Shown: positions 1 through 8,323, counted from the first letter of the stretch. The stretch: 16,573 nt of DNA from Paludibacter sp. (GCA_024709185.1 JANJXE010000277.1:1-16573), one strand, 5' to 3'. Notes: generated from the letters alone by a model not told the origin. Made by a program: numbers and translations.

Positions 1-34
1 TTAGATTTTTTTAAGTGTACAATGATAATAAATT

Positions 35-2767
35 TTAGGGATAAACTGTAGGCTTCATTGGAACCGGCTTCAATAATTCTGATCCAATAAGAAGCTGTTT
101 TTCACCACCTCCCCACCAGTGACAGGTAAAATCTCCCCACAGCTCTCCTTTGTCAACTGAAACGGTAATTGTAAGTGGAGTGTTTTTTTCCAAAAATAAG
201 GTGTTGTCCGAAAAATGAATGTAAGGATTGGAACTGTATAAAACAAAATAAGGGGTAAATTCTTCAGCAGTCATGGTGATTTGAGCGGTTGATGCATTTA
301 CACGTTTAATCTTCACATCAATATTCCCTCTTTTCTGTTTGAATTCAATCATATCAGCGGGAAAATAGAAATAAGGATAAACTGACGAGTTGTTTTCCAC
401 CCATAGTTTCAGATAGTACTCACCGGTTCGGTAGTCGTTAATATCAATATTCAGATCAATTGCAGTACCACTGCTGTTTTCTGAAAAATCAACAGTTGCA
501 TTCCATTCTTTCACCAGCGATCCGTCGGATTTCATAAGCCTGCATTTTACCCGTTGATTTTTAAGTTCTTGTAAGTCATTTAAATAGTTTGCGGTAAGAT
601 GATTTGCATTGTTATTGATCATTAAAGCAACAGGTGCAAAAGCTCTTTTTACAGTATAGAATGCTGGTTTTTTGAATTCTTCCATGTCGATGATACTGTA
701 AACGATAGAGGGCCAGGTATCTGCCCATTTCCACATTAAAACTCCGCCACATTCATCCATTCTATTCCTGAAATGCGTAGCCATTCTGGGTAATCCATGC
801 GCTTGAGCCACCTGTGTCAGGTATGCAAATTCAGGCATTGATTTCGCCTCCCCAAAATAGGTAGAAATCATTTTTGTAATAGTTTGCGGAAAGTCGCGGC
901 GCATTGTAGGTACATCGCCCCAGTGCATAAAATAATAATCACTGTTAATAGGCCATTCTGCGTTGTATGGTAAGAACCGGCGCATGGAAGAAGGCTGAGA
1001 AAACGATGGGCAACCCCCTTCACTGATAAATCTTCCTTCGTCTCCGCGTATATACTGGTAATCGTTTTCAGGAAAAGCTGCACCCCAGTTTCGTTTATCA
1101 CCACCCCACGGACTACGGGGATAACCGCCACCCGATGGACTTGAAGGATGCCAGTACCGTTCCGGATCGTACTCTTTTGTCACTCTTTTCTGAACTTCGT
1201 GCGATATTTTGTTTGAAAACTGACCAGCACCTCTGTCGTGATTTACCATGTCCGATTCATTATCGCCACACCATGCTACAACGCAGGCACGATTCCTGAG
1301 TTGCTTGATTACATTGATTGTTTCCGATTCAATTTCATCTAAAAACTCCTGATGATTTGGATATTGACCGGAGGCATAGAAGAAGTCCTGCCAAATCATA
1401 ATGCCCTTTTCGTCGCAGGCATCGTAGAATGCCGGATTTTCCACATTACCTCCACCCCATATTCTTAACATGTTTGAACCTAATTCAACTGCCATATCCA
1501 CTGTGCGGTAATACTTTTCACGTGTAATATTTTGCTCAAAAACATCCAGTGGCTGCATATTGTGTCCCTTGATAAATATGTATCTTCCGTTTACATAAAA
1601 TTGCAGGGGAGTAACCTCAACCTCTTCAGGTTTTTCCAGGGGCACTTTGCTCCAGGCACCAACAAATCCACCATCCATGACATCCATTTTTTCTTTGTCC
1701 GGATTTCCAATGCGATAATTTACCAATCGTTTTTCAACAGGTGTGGTTTTAACTTTTACTTCACGTATTGCTACACGTTCTGAGTAAGTGTCTAAGGCTA
1801 TCTTGTTTTTTTTGAGGCTAACAGTGAGTTGGTATAATGGCTGTGCCCCATGACCGGCTGGCCACCATAACTCAGGATTTGGTACAACTATTTGCATGTG
1901 ATAGTTCTTAATTTGACTGCCCTTTTTTAAATCAATAAGTTGTGAGGCTTTATACGTTCGTCCGTTACGATACAATGTGGCTTCCAGCTCTCCCTTAAAG
2001 TCATTATGAGGTACTAATTCCACATCTACTTTTGCAGTTGCTGATTTATGATCCCCTGAAATGGATGTTCTGTACCATACATTTTCGATTTTTGCACTAT
2101 TGGAAATATGCAGTCTAACCGGTCTGTAGATACCGGAAAGTATTATTCGCGGTACATTATCCCAACCATAGTTCATTTGTACTTTACGGGTTATTAATCG
2201 TTCCTTAACAAAGAATGCACAGGATAATTTTTCCAGTATTTGCTCTGCATTTTTAACCTGATTGTAAACCTCTTTCATAGGAGATGCGAGTCTGATTAAT
2301 AACTCATTTTCTCCGGTTTTTACTTCTTGTGTTACGTCGAAAGAATAGGTTTTAAACATGTTATGCGTTTTTGCAATTTTATGTCCGTTTACCCAAATTG
2401 TTGCAAAATTATCCAGTCCGTCAAACTCAAGATAAGCGTGCTTTCCATTTTTAATATCTGGTACATGAAAAGTTGTTCTGTACATGAAATCCTCATTTTC
2501 TACCCAAACTGCACTGTAAAAGTTCTGTCCGAAATATAAATCCGGTAATTGTCCATCACGCATTAAATCCAGTTGAACATTTCCAGGCACAACTGCTTTC
2601 TTCCATTGTGCTGAGACTGTCATTTCAAGTGCTTTTTCATCCGACTCCTGGTAGGGGAAATGGATGTACTCCCACTTGTCATTAATCTCAAAAGTCGAAC
2701 TTTTTGTCTGGGCAGGCGAAAGTCCAAATACTAAAATTGCGGCAAAGCTTACAAGCATTCTTTTCAT
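35..2767 (-). CDS. GH2 family beta-mannosidase-like glycoside hydrolase
   Basis: A 910-residue exported glycoside hydrolase of family 2, most like the beta-mannosidase branch. The N-terminus is a Sec signal peptide ending around residue 19-20, with no lipobox cysteine. It is followed by the jelly-roll sugar-binding domain (about 30-220), Ig-like sandwich domains and a TIM barrel (about 390-700). The barrel contains WGGGN, IWQDF and WCGDNESD; Glu504 in the last motif is the expected acid/base. The nucleophile candidate is Glu583 in RFISEGGCPSF. Family knowledge: GH2 retaining enzymes remove a terminal beta-linked sugar from oligosaccharides. Unlike the three other exported proteins of the locus it has no T9SS tail, so it probably works in the periplasm on imported fragments (inference). 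It is last in a unit with the sulfatase, 21 nt downstream of it. Exact sugar specificity is not readable; exo-glucosaminidase or another GH2 activity remains possible. Confidence 0.88.
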   Translation of the reverse strand: MKRMLVSFAAILVFGLSPAQTKSSTFEINDKWEYIHFPYQESDEKALEMTVSAQWKKAVVPGNVQLDLMRDGQLPDLYFGQNFYSAVWVENEDFMYRTTFHVPDIKNGKHAYLEFDGLDNFATIWVNGHKIAKTHNMFKTYSFDVTQEVKTGENELLIRLASPMKEVYNQVKNAEQILEKLSCAFFVKERLITRKVQMNYGWDNVPRIILSGIYRPVRLHISNSAKIENVWYRTSISGDHKSATAKVDVELVPHNDFKGELEATLYRNGRTYKASQLIDLKKGSQIKNYHMQIVVPNPELWWPAGHGAQPLYQLTVSLKKNKIALDTYSERVAIREVKVKTTPVEKRLVNYRIGNPDKEKMDVMDGGFVGAWSKVPLEKPEEVEVTPLQFYVNGRYIFIKGHNMQPLDVFEQNITREKYYRTVDMAVELGSNMLRIWGGGNVENPAFYDACDEKGIMIWQDFFYASGQYPNHQEFLDEIESETINVIKQLRNRACVVAWCGDNESDMVNHDRGAGQFSNKISHEVQKRVTKEYDPERYWHPSSPSGGGYPRSPWGGDKRNWGAAFPENDYQYIRGDEGRFISEGGCPSFSQPSSMRRFLPYNAEWPINSDYYFMHWGDVPTMRRDFPQTITKMISTYFGEAKSMPEFAYLTQVAQAHGLPRMATHFRNRMDECGGVLMWKWADTWPSIVYSIIDMEEFKKPAFYTVKRAFAPVALMINNNANHLTANYLNDLQELKNQRVKCRLMKSDGSLVKEWNATVDFSENSSGTAIDLNIDINDYRTGEYYLKLWVENNSSVYPYFYFPADMIEFKQKRGNIDVKIKRVNASTAQITMTAEEFTPYFVLYSSNPYIHFSDNTLFLEKNTPLTITVSVDKGELWGDFTCHWWGGGEKQLLIGSELLKPVPMKPTVYP

Positions 2768-2788
2768 CGTTATTAATCTTAAAATTAA

Positions 2789-4447
2789 TTAGTTTACTGA
2801 TATTTTTAACCCTTCCTGTTTCCCTCCTTCGCTTAACTGTAAAAAGTAGGTGCCTTTGGGCACTGGATCTGAGATAAAGGTTGCATTGGTTGTTGATGTA
2901 CTCCATAGTAAAGCACCATTTGTGTTGTATGCCGTTACGAAAAGTTGATCCTTAATTTCAGGAATAATTATTCTACTGTTCAGACAATACACTGTTCGTT
3001 TTACCTGAGCTGGCATCAGTGATGCTACAATTCCATCATCACCGTTTTTGGGCATTCTGGTTACATCCGGATTTAAAACAAGATTTCTTGAACTCATATA
3101 CTCAGTGAGTACTTTATGCATTTTATCTCTTGTCTCTTTATGTTGCACTAAATGAGCAATGTTTGTAGTTTCTTTTGGGTCATTTTTGAGATCCAGTAAC
3201 ACTTCGGTTATCCCTTTTCCGTCGTATAATGCATACTTATACCGGTTATCCATGCAAACATATGCAATGGCTGTTTCATAGAAAATATATTGCCTTTCTA
3301 AGGGAACAGGATCAGGTATTGTCAATTGTGATTTGAGCGATTTTCCTGTCAAACCTGTATAGACCGCTATCCCGGCTATATCGCATAGCGTAGGAATAAG
3401 ATCCAATCCGTTATTCACAATTGTCTCATCATCAACAACATTTTTCTTAATCCCCGGACCAGAAAAAATAAATGGTATTTTAGATGATTCATCGTAAATC
3501 CGGCTTTTCATTATTAGTTGATGTGCACCGTTCATATCACCATGATCAGAGCTGAATACAACAATTGTATTTTCTTTCGCTGCCGAACTTTCCAGTGACT
3601 TTAAAATTATATCCACTTCACTGTCAACAAGCTCAGTCAGTCGGTGATAGCTCCAGCTGTAAAAATCCAGTTTGTTTTTATCTGTGAATTTTTGATAGGT
3701 ATCAAGAACAGGTGCATTGGTCATTGGAGCATGATTGATTGGAAAAAGTGGAACTTGAGACGTATAAACATCATCACTCATCCCGTTTTTTTTATTAATT
3801 AAATCCTTAACATGATACCACGATTCCTCAGGAATTTCAGCAGGTCTTGTTTCATTATACATTTTATCGTTCCAAAAAAAGCAAATGTCATGAGGGTTAA
3901 TCAGGGAAACAACCATGCAGAAGGGCTTATCCGTGATTTTATAGTCGTTTAGAAATTGTGCACTTTGCCGGGCAAGCTCTCCACGTTCGTCACTTGTGAA
4001 ATAATTGCTAAAACCATAGGTTTCCGACATTCTTGTCTGAAGTGCTTTTGTAGATGTCCAGGGTAAATGGATTTTTCCTCCATACAAAGTCTGATATCCA
4101 GCATCTCTGAAAATGCTTCCCAGTGTTCCTCCTTTACAAATGGCTGCAACAGAATCTTTATTCACATGATCATCGTTGTATCGTATCCCGGCTTCGGACG
4201 CGAAATGTCCCGTAAAAAGTGCAAATCGTGAAGGTAACGATACCGGATTGGCACAATATGCTTTAGTAAACCGAACCCCATTAGCCGCTAATTTATCCAT
4301 GGCAGGAGTAGTTAATTTATCATTACCGGCACAGCTCATCATGGTTGAGCTTTGTTGGTCGGTAAGGATGAATAGTATGTTCGGTTTTTGTGTCTGTGCA
4401 GTTAGTACTGTGGTACATAACAATGACAATGGAATTTTTAATTGCAT
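2789..4447 (-). CDS. Exported serine-type S1 sulfatase with T9SS tail
   Basis: A 552-residue formylglycine-dependent sulfatase that removes sulfate esters, presumably from a sulfated glycan. A short signal peptide covers about residues 1-18. The core has LTDQQ (Asp30, metal site), the signature SLPSRFALFTG starting at Ser70, GGKIH (Lys125, His127), NPHD (His186) and SSDHGD (Asp301, His302). The modified residue is Ser70 rather than Cys, so maturation would need the radical-SAM anaerobic sulfatase-maturating enzyme, which is not in this window. The last 70 or so residues form a beta-rich tail (AYNTNGALLW, then GTYFLQLSEGG) like the type A T9SS sorting domain, suggesting outer-membrane passage and surface display. 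It lies 24 nt downstream of the 543-residue protein gene and 21 nt upstream of the GH2 gene, so one transcript is likely. The sulfatase subfamily, and hence the sulfate position cleaved, cannot be assigned by eye. Confidence 0.92.
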   Translation of the reverse strand: MQLKIPLSLLCTTVLTAQTQKPNILFILTDQQSSTMMSCAGNDKLTTPAMDKLAANGVRFTKAYCANPVSLPSRFALFTGHFASEAGIRYNDDHVNKDSVAAICKGGTLGSIFRDAGYQTLYGGKIHLPWTSTKALQTRMSETYGFSNYFTSDERGELARQSAQFLNDYKITDKPFCMVVSLINPHDICFFWNDKMYNETRPAEIPEESWYHVKDLINKKNGMSDDVYTSQVPLFPINHAPMTNAPVLDTYQKFTDKNKLDFYSWSYHRLTELVDSEVDIILKSLESSAAKENTIVVFSSDHGDMNGAHQLIMKSRIYDESSKIPFIFSGPGIKKNVVDDETIVNNGLDLIPTLCDIAGIAVYTGLTGKSLKSQLTIPDPVPLERQYIFYETAIAYVCMDNRYKYALYDGKGITEVLLDLKNDPKETTNIAHLVQHKETRDKMHKVLTEYMSSRNLVLNPDVTRMPKNGDDGIVASLMPAQVKRTVYCLNSRIIIPEIKDQLFVTAYNTNGALLWSTSTTNATFISDPVPKGTYFLQLSEGGKQEGLKISVN

Positions 4448-4471
4448 TTAAGCCTGCTTTTTTATTTAATT

Positions 4472-6103
4472 CTACCAGCAAACAGGAATCTTACTACTGA
4501 ATTGTTCGTGTCCATTACTTATTATTACAATATATAATCCTGCCTGCAGAACACTGAATGTTACTTTTGCTTCAGGATTAGGTAAACATTTAATAGTACT
4601 GCCGGAGATTGTGTAAAGTGTTGCTGAAAAACCAGTCGGAATATTTTCGATACAGATGTTTTTGTTTTGTGAGTACACTTTTAAATTACTTAACTTACCG
4701 TTTGTAAATCCTGAAGAAAGGTTCTGACGATCACCAAAATAGTAACTTGTGGTAAATTCAAGTCCTTTAATGGATAGGTTCTTGATGGAAAACCCCGAAG
4801 AATAGGTTCCTTTAAATGACATCAACTGTCGCTTTACGTAAATAGTGTCGAAATTGTTGATAAAGTTGGTTTTTTCTCTTAAATATCCATCAGTTAATTT
4901 AACCACCAGGGTTTTACTGTAATCTGTCTCCGCTTTATCATCTGCAAGAATGAGGGTTTGAAAAGCCATTGATAATGGATTTGACAAGTCTCCATCTGTG
5001 GTCTGCATTACCGGTACAGCCGGAGTGGTTGCTTCGCTTATATAGCCTACCACATAGCCCTTTACCCATACAGACGTGCCGGTAACACTGTCTTCAATTA
5101 CCTGAGCAATCGATTTCGTGGTTACATTTACTTCAGTAGGAGTTTTAATTGCAACCTTTGCGACGTCATCTGTTTTGTAATCAATTTTATCTCCGGCATT
5201 TGTATAGGGATAAATATAACATTCGTAGGTGGTGTTTTCGCACACCTGCGGAATAGTCAATTCACCCACACCCTGCGGAATGTTGTAATCCAGCCCCTGA
5301 GTTGTACTGTACACCTTACCATCAACAGGCAGAGCTGCTCTTGTACGAATAAAATATCCCTGTGCGTCTGTAATATCTGTCCAGCTTAGTTTTATTCCGT
5401 TTTCCGAAGTCAGCTCAGCGCGGAAATCTGCTACTTTTGTAGCAGGTTCGGGCAATACAGGTTCATCGGATCTCCCGTATACTTCGAATTTGGTGGTGAG
5501 CATAGAACCTGTTGCTGCGGTAGCAGTATTTTTTTCTAAATAAAAGTAATTTTTAAAGGTAATTCGCTTATTTGCTTCAACTAAAATTGAATCTGCAAGT
5601 ACCCTGCCAGTTTCGAATCCTGCTGTTAAATTATCAGTAAAGGTGATGGTGTTTATTTCAATTTCAGGCTGTGGACTTGAACCGTCACTTTCTGAAATAG
5701 AATACGTAATTCTACTGGTGGCCTGCGGCCCGTTTACAACCAATCGCATTGCCCACGAAATGCGTCCGATTTTTATGCTGCTTTCAGCATTGGTAACCAA
5801 ATAAGCCTCAAATCGTGCATCGGAATATTCACTTGTAAAAGCCATGGTTTTAACACCAAAAGTAGCTGTTCCCTGATGCACAGTTCCTGAAGGAAACCAA
5901 CTCAGATTGTAATATAGTCCACTATTGCTGATTCCATTAATTTTAGTATTGGGAGCCCCTGCCGTTTTAATCAAACCATCCCCGGATAAGGTATTTCCGG
6001 TACCTGGTGTAGTCCACGATAGTAACTGTGCGTTTAGGTGCGTTGAAAATAAAAAAACAGCACAAATTACGATGCTCGTTTTGATGGTAAAGTCTGTTCT
6101 CAT
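4472..6103 (-). CDS. Uncharacterised secreted multidomain protein with T9SS tail
   Basis: A 543-residue exported protein of unknown function, first in the unit with the sulfatase and GH2 genes. A signal peptide ends near residue 26 (HLNAQ). Residues about 27-215 are a beta-rich region with no catalytic signature I recognise; it could be a carbohydrate-binding or adhesive sandwich. About 220-315 looks like a fibronectin-III module (ISWT-type strand KLSWTDITDAQGYFIRT). About 320-460 resembles the OB-fold-like modules found in secreted Bacteroidota proteins (DUF5689/DUF6359 type; VWVKGYVVGYI followed by LILADDKAETD). The final 65 residues are a good type A T9SS sorting tail (ATLYTISGSTIK, then AGLYIVIISNG). 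The gene has its own control region with a paired operator-like repeat. A glycan-binding or surface role is inference from context; the OB-fold assignment is from memory of the family pattern. Confidence 0.72.
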   Translation of the reverse strand: MRTDFTIKTSIVICAVFLFSTHLNAQLLSWTTPGTGNTLSGDGLIKTAGAPNTKINGISNSGLYYNLSWFPSGTVHQGTATFGVKTMAFTSEYSDARFEAYLVTNAESSIKIGRISWAMRLVVNGPQATSRITYSISESDGSSPQPEIEINTITFTDNLTAGFETGRVLADSILVEANKRITFKNYFYLEKNTATAATGSMLTTKFEVYGRSDEPVLPEPATKVADFRAELTSENGIKLSWTDITDAQGYFIRTRAALPVDGKVYSTTQGLDYNIPQGVGELTIPQVCENTTYECYIYPYTNAGDKIDYKTDDVAKVAIKTPTEVNVTTKSIAQVIEDSVTGTSVWVKGYVVGYISEATTPAVPVMQTTDGDLSNPLSMAFQTLILADDKAETDYSKTLVVKLTDGYLREKTNFINNFDTIYVKRQLMSFKGTYSSGFSIKNLSIKGLEFTTSYYFGDRQNLSSGFTNGKLSNLKVYSQNKNICIENIPTGFSATLYTISGSTIKCLPNPEAKVTFSVLQAGLYIVIISNGHEQFSSKIPVCW

Positions 6104-6134
6104 GGTTATATTATTTAAAAGGTAATTTTCGATA

Positions 6135-6142
6135 CAAATCTA
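6135..6142 (-). promoter_or_regulatory. Putative -7 promoter box of the 543-aa protein/sulfatase/GH2 unit
   Basis: The minus strand reads TAGATTTG, an exact match to the Bacteroidota -7 consensus TAnnTTTG, 32 nt before the start codon. A TTTG that could serve as the -33 element lies at 6162-6159, 16 nt upstream. A second exact match, TAACTTTG, lies at 6166-6159 inside the operator-like repeat. The 6135-6142 box is preferred because a matching box sits at the same distance from the half-sites in front of the GH39-like gene. Confidence 0.5.
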
Positions 6143-6160
6143 CATCCTTGTTTTGCACCA

Positions 6161-6189
6161 AAGTTATGGTGAGAGTGCAAAAAAGTATG
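6161..6189 (-). promoter_or_regulatory. Operator-like direct repeat upstream of the 543-aa protein gene
   Basis: On the plus strand, AAGTTATG (6161-6168) and AAGTATG (6183-6189) are separated by 14 nt, with corresponding ends exactly 21 bp apart. The same arrangement occurs at 8240-8267 in front of the GH39-like gene, and the 12-mer CAAAAAAGTATG is identical at both places. A 21-bp direct-repeat spacing suits a dimer with AraC-type DNA-binding domains, such as the regulator encoded next door. The role as regulator target is inference; the repeat itself is directly visible. Confidence 0.55.
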
Positions 6190-6203
6190 TTTTGAAATAA
6201 AAA

Positions 6204-8177
6204 TCAAAGCTTAAATATCCGCTTATTTGTGAATACTCCATTTTGGTTGATCCGTACCAGATAAAGTCCTGCAGTTAACGATTCAATATTTAGTTCGTTG
6301 GAAGTTCCAGATAGCTTTTTTTGCAACATACACTTTCCTCCGACACTGTATATTGATACATATTCCAGATCTGTTCCTTCGATTAAAAATGTATTTTTAG
6401 TAGAAGTTGGAGTTAACATCACATTGTGTGATTTTTTGGTGGAATTTTTAAGATCGGAAATCTTACTTCTTTCCAACGACAACACAAACAATTCAGGAGT
6501 TCTGATTTCAAATGAAATAACTGTTCCTTCATTAGTTACTTCTACTGTTCCTGCAAATGACTTCAGGGTAAGATTTTCTTTTATTCGTGTGATGTACTTT
6601 TCATTGTCTTTTTGTAAACACCATTTTCCCTGAGCCGACATGGTGTTAAATTGGGGAACATAATCATCATCATTTGAATAACCGGCAAATAAAAGAGATT
6701 TTGAGGCCAGGTCATCCCGAAGCATTCGATAATGGTCAGTTGAGTCGTTGAGGGTTGTGTATTTTACTTCTAACTGTTGTTCATAAAATTCTGATTTTGG
6801 TATATATACTGTAATCCGGTTTCGATTTTGCTGTTTTCTGTCCATATTATAACCCGAAACCATAATATAACTTTTCCCGGTGTTGTGGAAATACCCTACA
6901 CATTTATACATTTGCGTTGATTGAGGAGTATTTTTGAGTATTTTATTAAGTTCTACTGTTCTGGCTCCTGTACAATAATCCCATATTGAATACATAAAAC
7001 CCTGAGAATTAAGAATGACTTTTTGCCATTCTCCATTTGGATCAATTACCGACCAATGAAATAATTTGTCTAATCTTCTTTGCCTGAGGTTCATTATGTA
7101 GTGAAAATTGCCGGCAGCACCTCTTGCACCTGGTGCATTATCCCGGTCTCCCAGTTCATTTTGAAGGAACCATCCATATTCGTGCACCTCTCTGGATAAA
7201 CCTGAAGGATTAGTAATGGCATCCATTTCGTACCACATCTTAGTGGCTGCGCCATCTGCAGTAATATCCGGATTTACAGTGTTGGTATTTAGTGTTCCTG
7301 TTGCTTCATCAATTTTTGCAATGCTATATGTTGAAATAGGTGATGCTGTATATTTTATACCTTCTTTTATGCATTCTGCCAATAATGTTTTTAAGTTTTC
7401 ATGTCCTTGTCCGGCTCTGTTATAAGGAAATACCCGGGCATCCGGTAGTACTTCCATGATTGCTTTTGCGGTCGATTTATAAAATGCACGATATTGGTCA
7501 TTCGTTCCATTGAAACGGGTTTTACCACCTGCTTCAGTACCCAGTCGAAATCCCCAGGTGTTAACTTTTTCAAAACCATATCTTCGAACAAGTTCAGTGC
7601 ATAAGTCTGCTATGAATTTTTCCCATTCATTTAGATTTTTGGGAGGACCTGCCTGTCCATAACCTTCTCCATCAGTAGGCTCCCAGGGAATTTCGGGGAA
7701 ACACCAGGGTGTATTGTCCAAAACAATATTGGGTGAAGAATATCCCATTTCCATGATTGGATCAAGTCTCCCGGGAATTAAATCCCAGCGGTAGTGAATT
7801 TTTCCGTTTAGGTCCCTGTATGCTAAATCCCACTTGCTGATTTCCTCAATAGTAGTGTTGTTTTTAATTGCCGACCATCCTCCCAGAAACCGGACAATAT
7901 TTACATTATCGGCAAATAATTGTTCGTATTGATAACCGTCGCGCTTTTTGTAGGGAAAAGAGAGTGTTTCATCCAACAAAAACGGGGGGATTTGTAATAA
8001 TATACTCCCGGGATTTTTATAGTAATTGTCGGCTAACAGTGGGATGTTGCGATAAAATCTGTCCATAACCGGATATTCACCTGCTATTTCAAAAAGCCCT
8101 TGCCCATTGATATGCAAACTAATCTGCAGTAAACAATTAACAATGATCAGTGAATATTTTTTAATAGAATTCCGCAT
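6204..8177 (-). CDS. GH39-like (clan GH-A) secreted glycoside hydrolase with T9SS tail
   Basis: A 657-residue exported protein that resembles clan GH-A retaining glycosidases, closest in feel to GH39-type xylosidase/iduronidase-like enzymes. The signal peptide covers about residues 1-26. A TIM-barrel-like region follows: NIVRFLGGW (93-101), the pattern NTWGFRLGTEAGG with Glu215 at the expected acid/base position, and VHEYGW with Glu333 at the expected nucleophile position. Beta-rich segments occupy about 400-580. The last 75 residues are a clear type A T9SS sorting tail (VSIYSVGGKCMLQKK, then LTAGLYLVRINQNG). It is probably released or anchored at the cell surface and attacks the polysaccharide outside the cell (inference). 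It is divergently transcribed from the hybrid regulator and has its own operator-like repeat and -7 box. Family assignment rests on motif spacing only; it may be a diverged or unclassified clan GH-A family. Confidence 0.65.
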   Translation of the reverse strand: MRNSIKKYSLIIVNCLLQISLHINGQGLFEIAGEYPVMDRFYRNIPLLADNYYKNPGSILLQIPPFLLDETLSFPYKKRDGYQYEQLFADNVNIVRFLGGWSAIKNNTTIEEISKWDLAYRDLNGKIHYRWDLIPGRLDPIMEMGYSSPNIVLDNTPWCFPEIPWEPTDGEGYGQAGPPKNLNEWEKFIADLCTELVRRYGFEKVNTWGFRLGTEAGGKTRFNGTNDQYRAFYKSTAKAIMEVLPDARVFPYNRAGQGHENLKTLLAECIKEGIKYTASPISTYSIAKIDEATGTLNTNTVNPDITADGAATKMWYEMDAITNPSGLSREVHEYGWFLQNELGDRDNAPGARGAAGNFHYIMNLRQRRLDKLFHWSVIDPNGEWQKVILNSQGFMYSIWDYCTGARTVELNKILKNTPQSTQMYKCVGYFHNTGKSYIMVSGYNMDRKQQNRNRITVYIPKSEFYEQQLEVKYTTLNDSTDHYRMLRDDLASKSLLFAGYSNDDDYVPQFNTMSAQGKWCLQKDNEKYITRIKENLTLKSFAGTVEVTNEGTVISFEIRTPELFVLSLERSKISDLKNSTKKSHNVMLTPTSTKNTFLIEGTDLEYVSIYSVGGKCMLQKKLSGTSNELNIESLTAGLYLVRINQNGVFTNKRIFKL

Positions 8178-8212
8178 AAATTGGAATAAATTGAATACTA
8201 AATTTTTGCTAA

Positions 8213-8220
8213 CGAAAGTA
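8213..8220 (-). promoter_or_regulatory. Putative -7 promoter box of the GH39-like gene
   Basis: The minus strand reads TACTTTCG, one mismatch from TAnnTTTG, 36 nt before the start codon. Its first base is 26 nt from the proximal half-site edge (8246), the same offset as in the 6135-6168 region. No good TTG sits at the -33 position, which would fit a promoter that depends on an activator (inference). Confidence 0.42.
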
Positions 8221-8239
8221 CAGGATTTTTATCTGAATG

Positions 8240-8267
8240 AAGTATGCACAGATAACAAAAAAGTATG
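8240..8267 (-). promoter_or_regulatory. Operator-like direct repeat in the GH39-like/regulator divergent region
   Basis: Two perfect AAGTATG copies on the plus strand (8240-8246 and 8261-8267) are separated by 14 nt, a 21-bp period. The spacer shares 8 of 14 positions with the spacer at 6169-6182, including an A run next to the distal copy. The element lies 63-90 nt upstream of the GH39-like start, close to the 58-86 nt in the other region. It is the best visible candidate binding site for the AraC-type domain of the adjacent hybrid regulator. Confidence 0.55.
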
Positions 8268-8315
8268 ATATGAATGAATAAACTTTTAACTTTCGGAGTT
8301 TCAGGTGAATTGTAA

Positions 8316-8323
8316 TATCTTTG
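8316..8323 (+). promoter_or_regulatory. Putative -7 promoter box of the hybrid regulator gene
   Basis: TATCTTTG matches the TAnnTTTG consensus exactly and lies 36 nt before the regulator's ATG. The -33 region (about 8288-8297) has only T-rich sequence without a clear TTG. No AAGTATG-type half-site faces this promoter, so the regulator may be expressed constitutively at low level (inference). Confidence 0.45.

Noticed and set aside
35..2767. LacZ-type beta-galactosidase call for the GH2 protein
   Set aside because: The WCGDNESD and IWQDF motifs and the jelly-roll arrangement fit the mannosidase-like branch better than LacZ.
3232..3238. Another CATACTT half-site inside the sulfatase gene
   Set aside because: It is a single copy in coding sequence (Lys-Tyr-Ala codons) with no partner 21 bp away, so it is most likely a chance 7-mer.
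6159..6166. TAACTTTG as the main -7 box of the 543-residue protein operon
   Set aside because: It matches the consensus but overlaps the proximal operator half-site. The TAGATTTG box at 6135-6142 has the same offset from the half-sites as the box in the other promoter, so it is the better choice.
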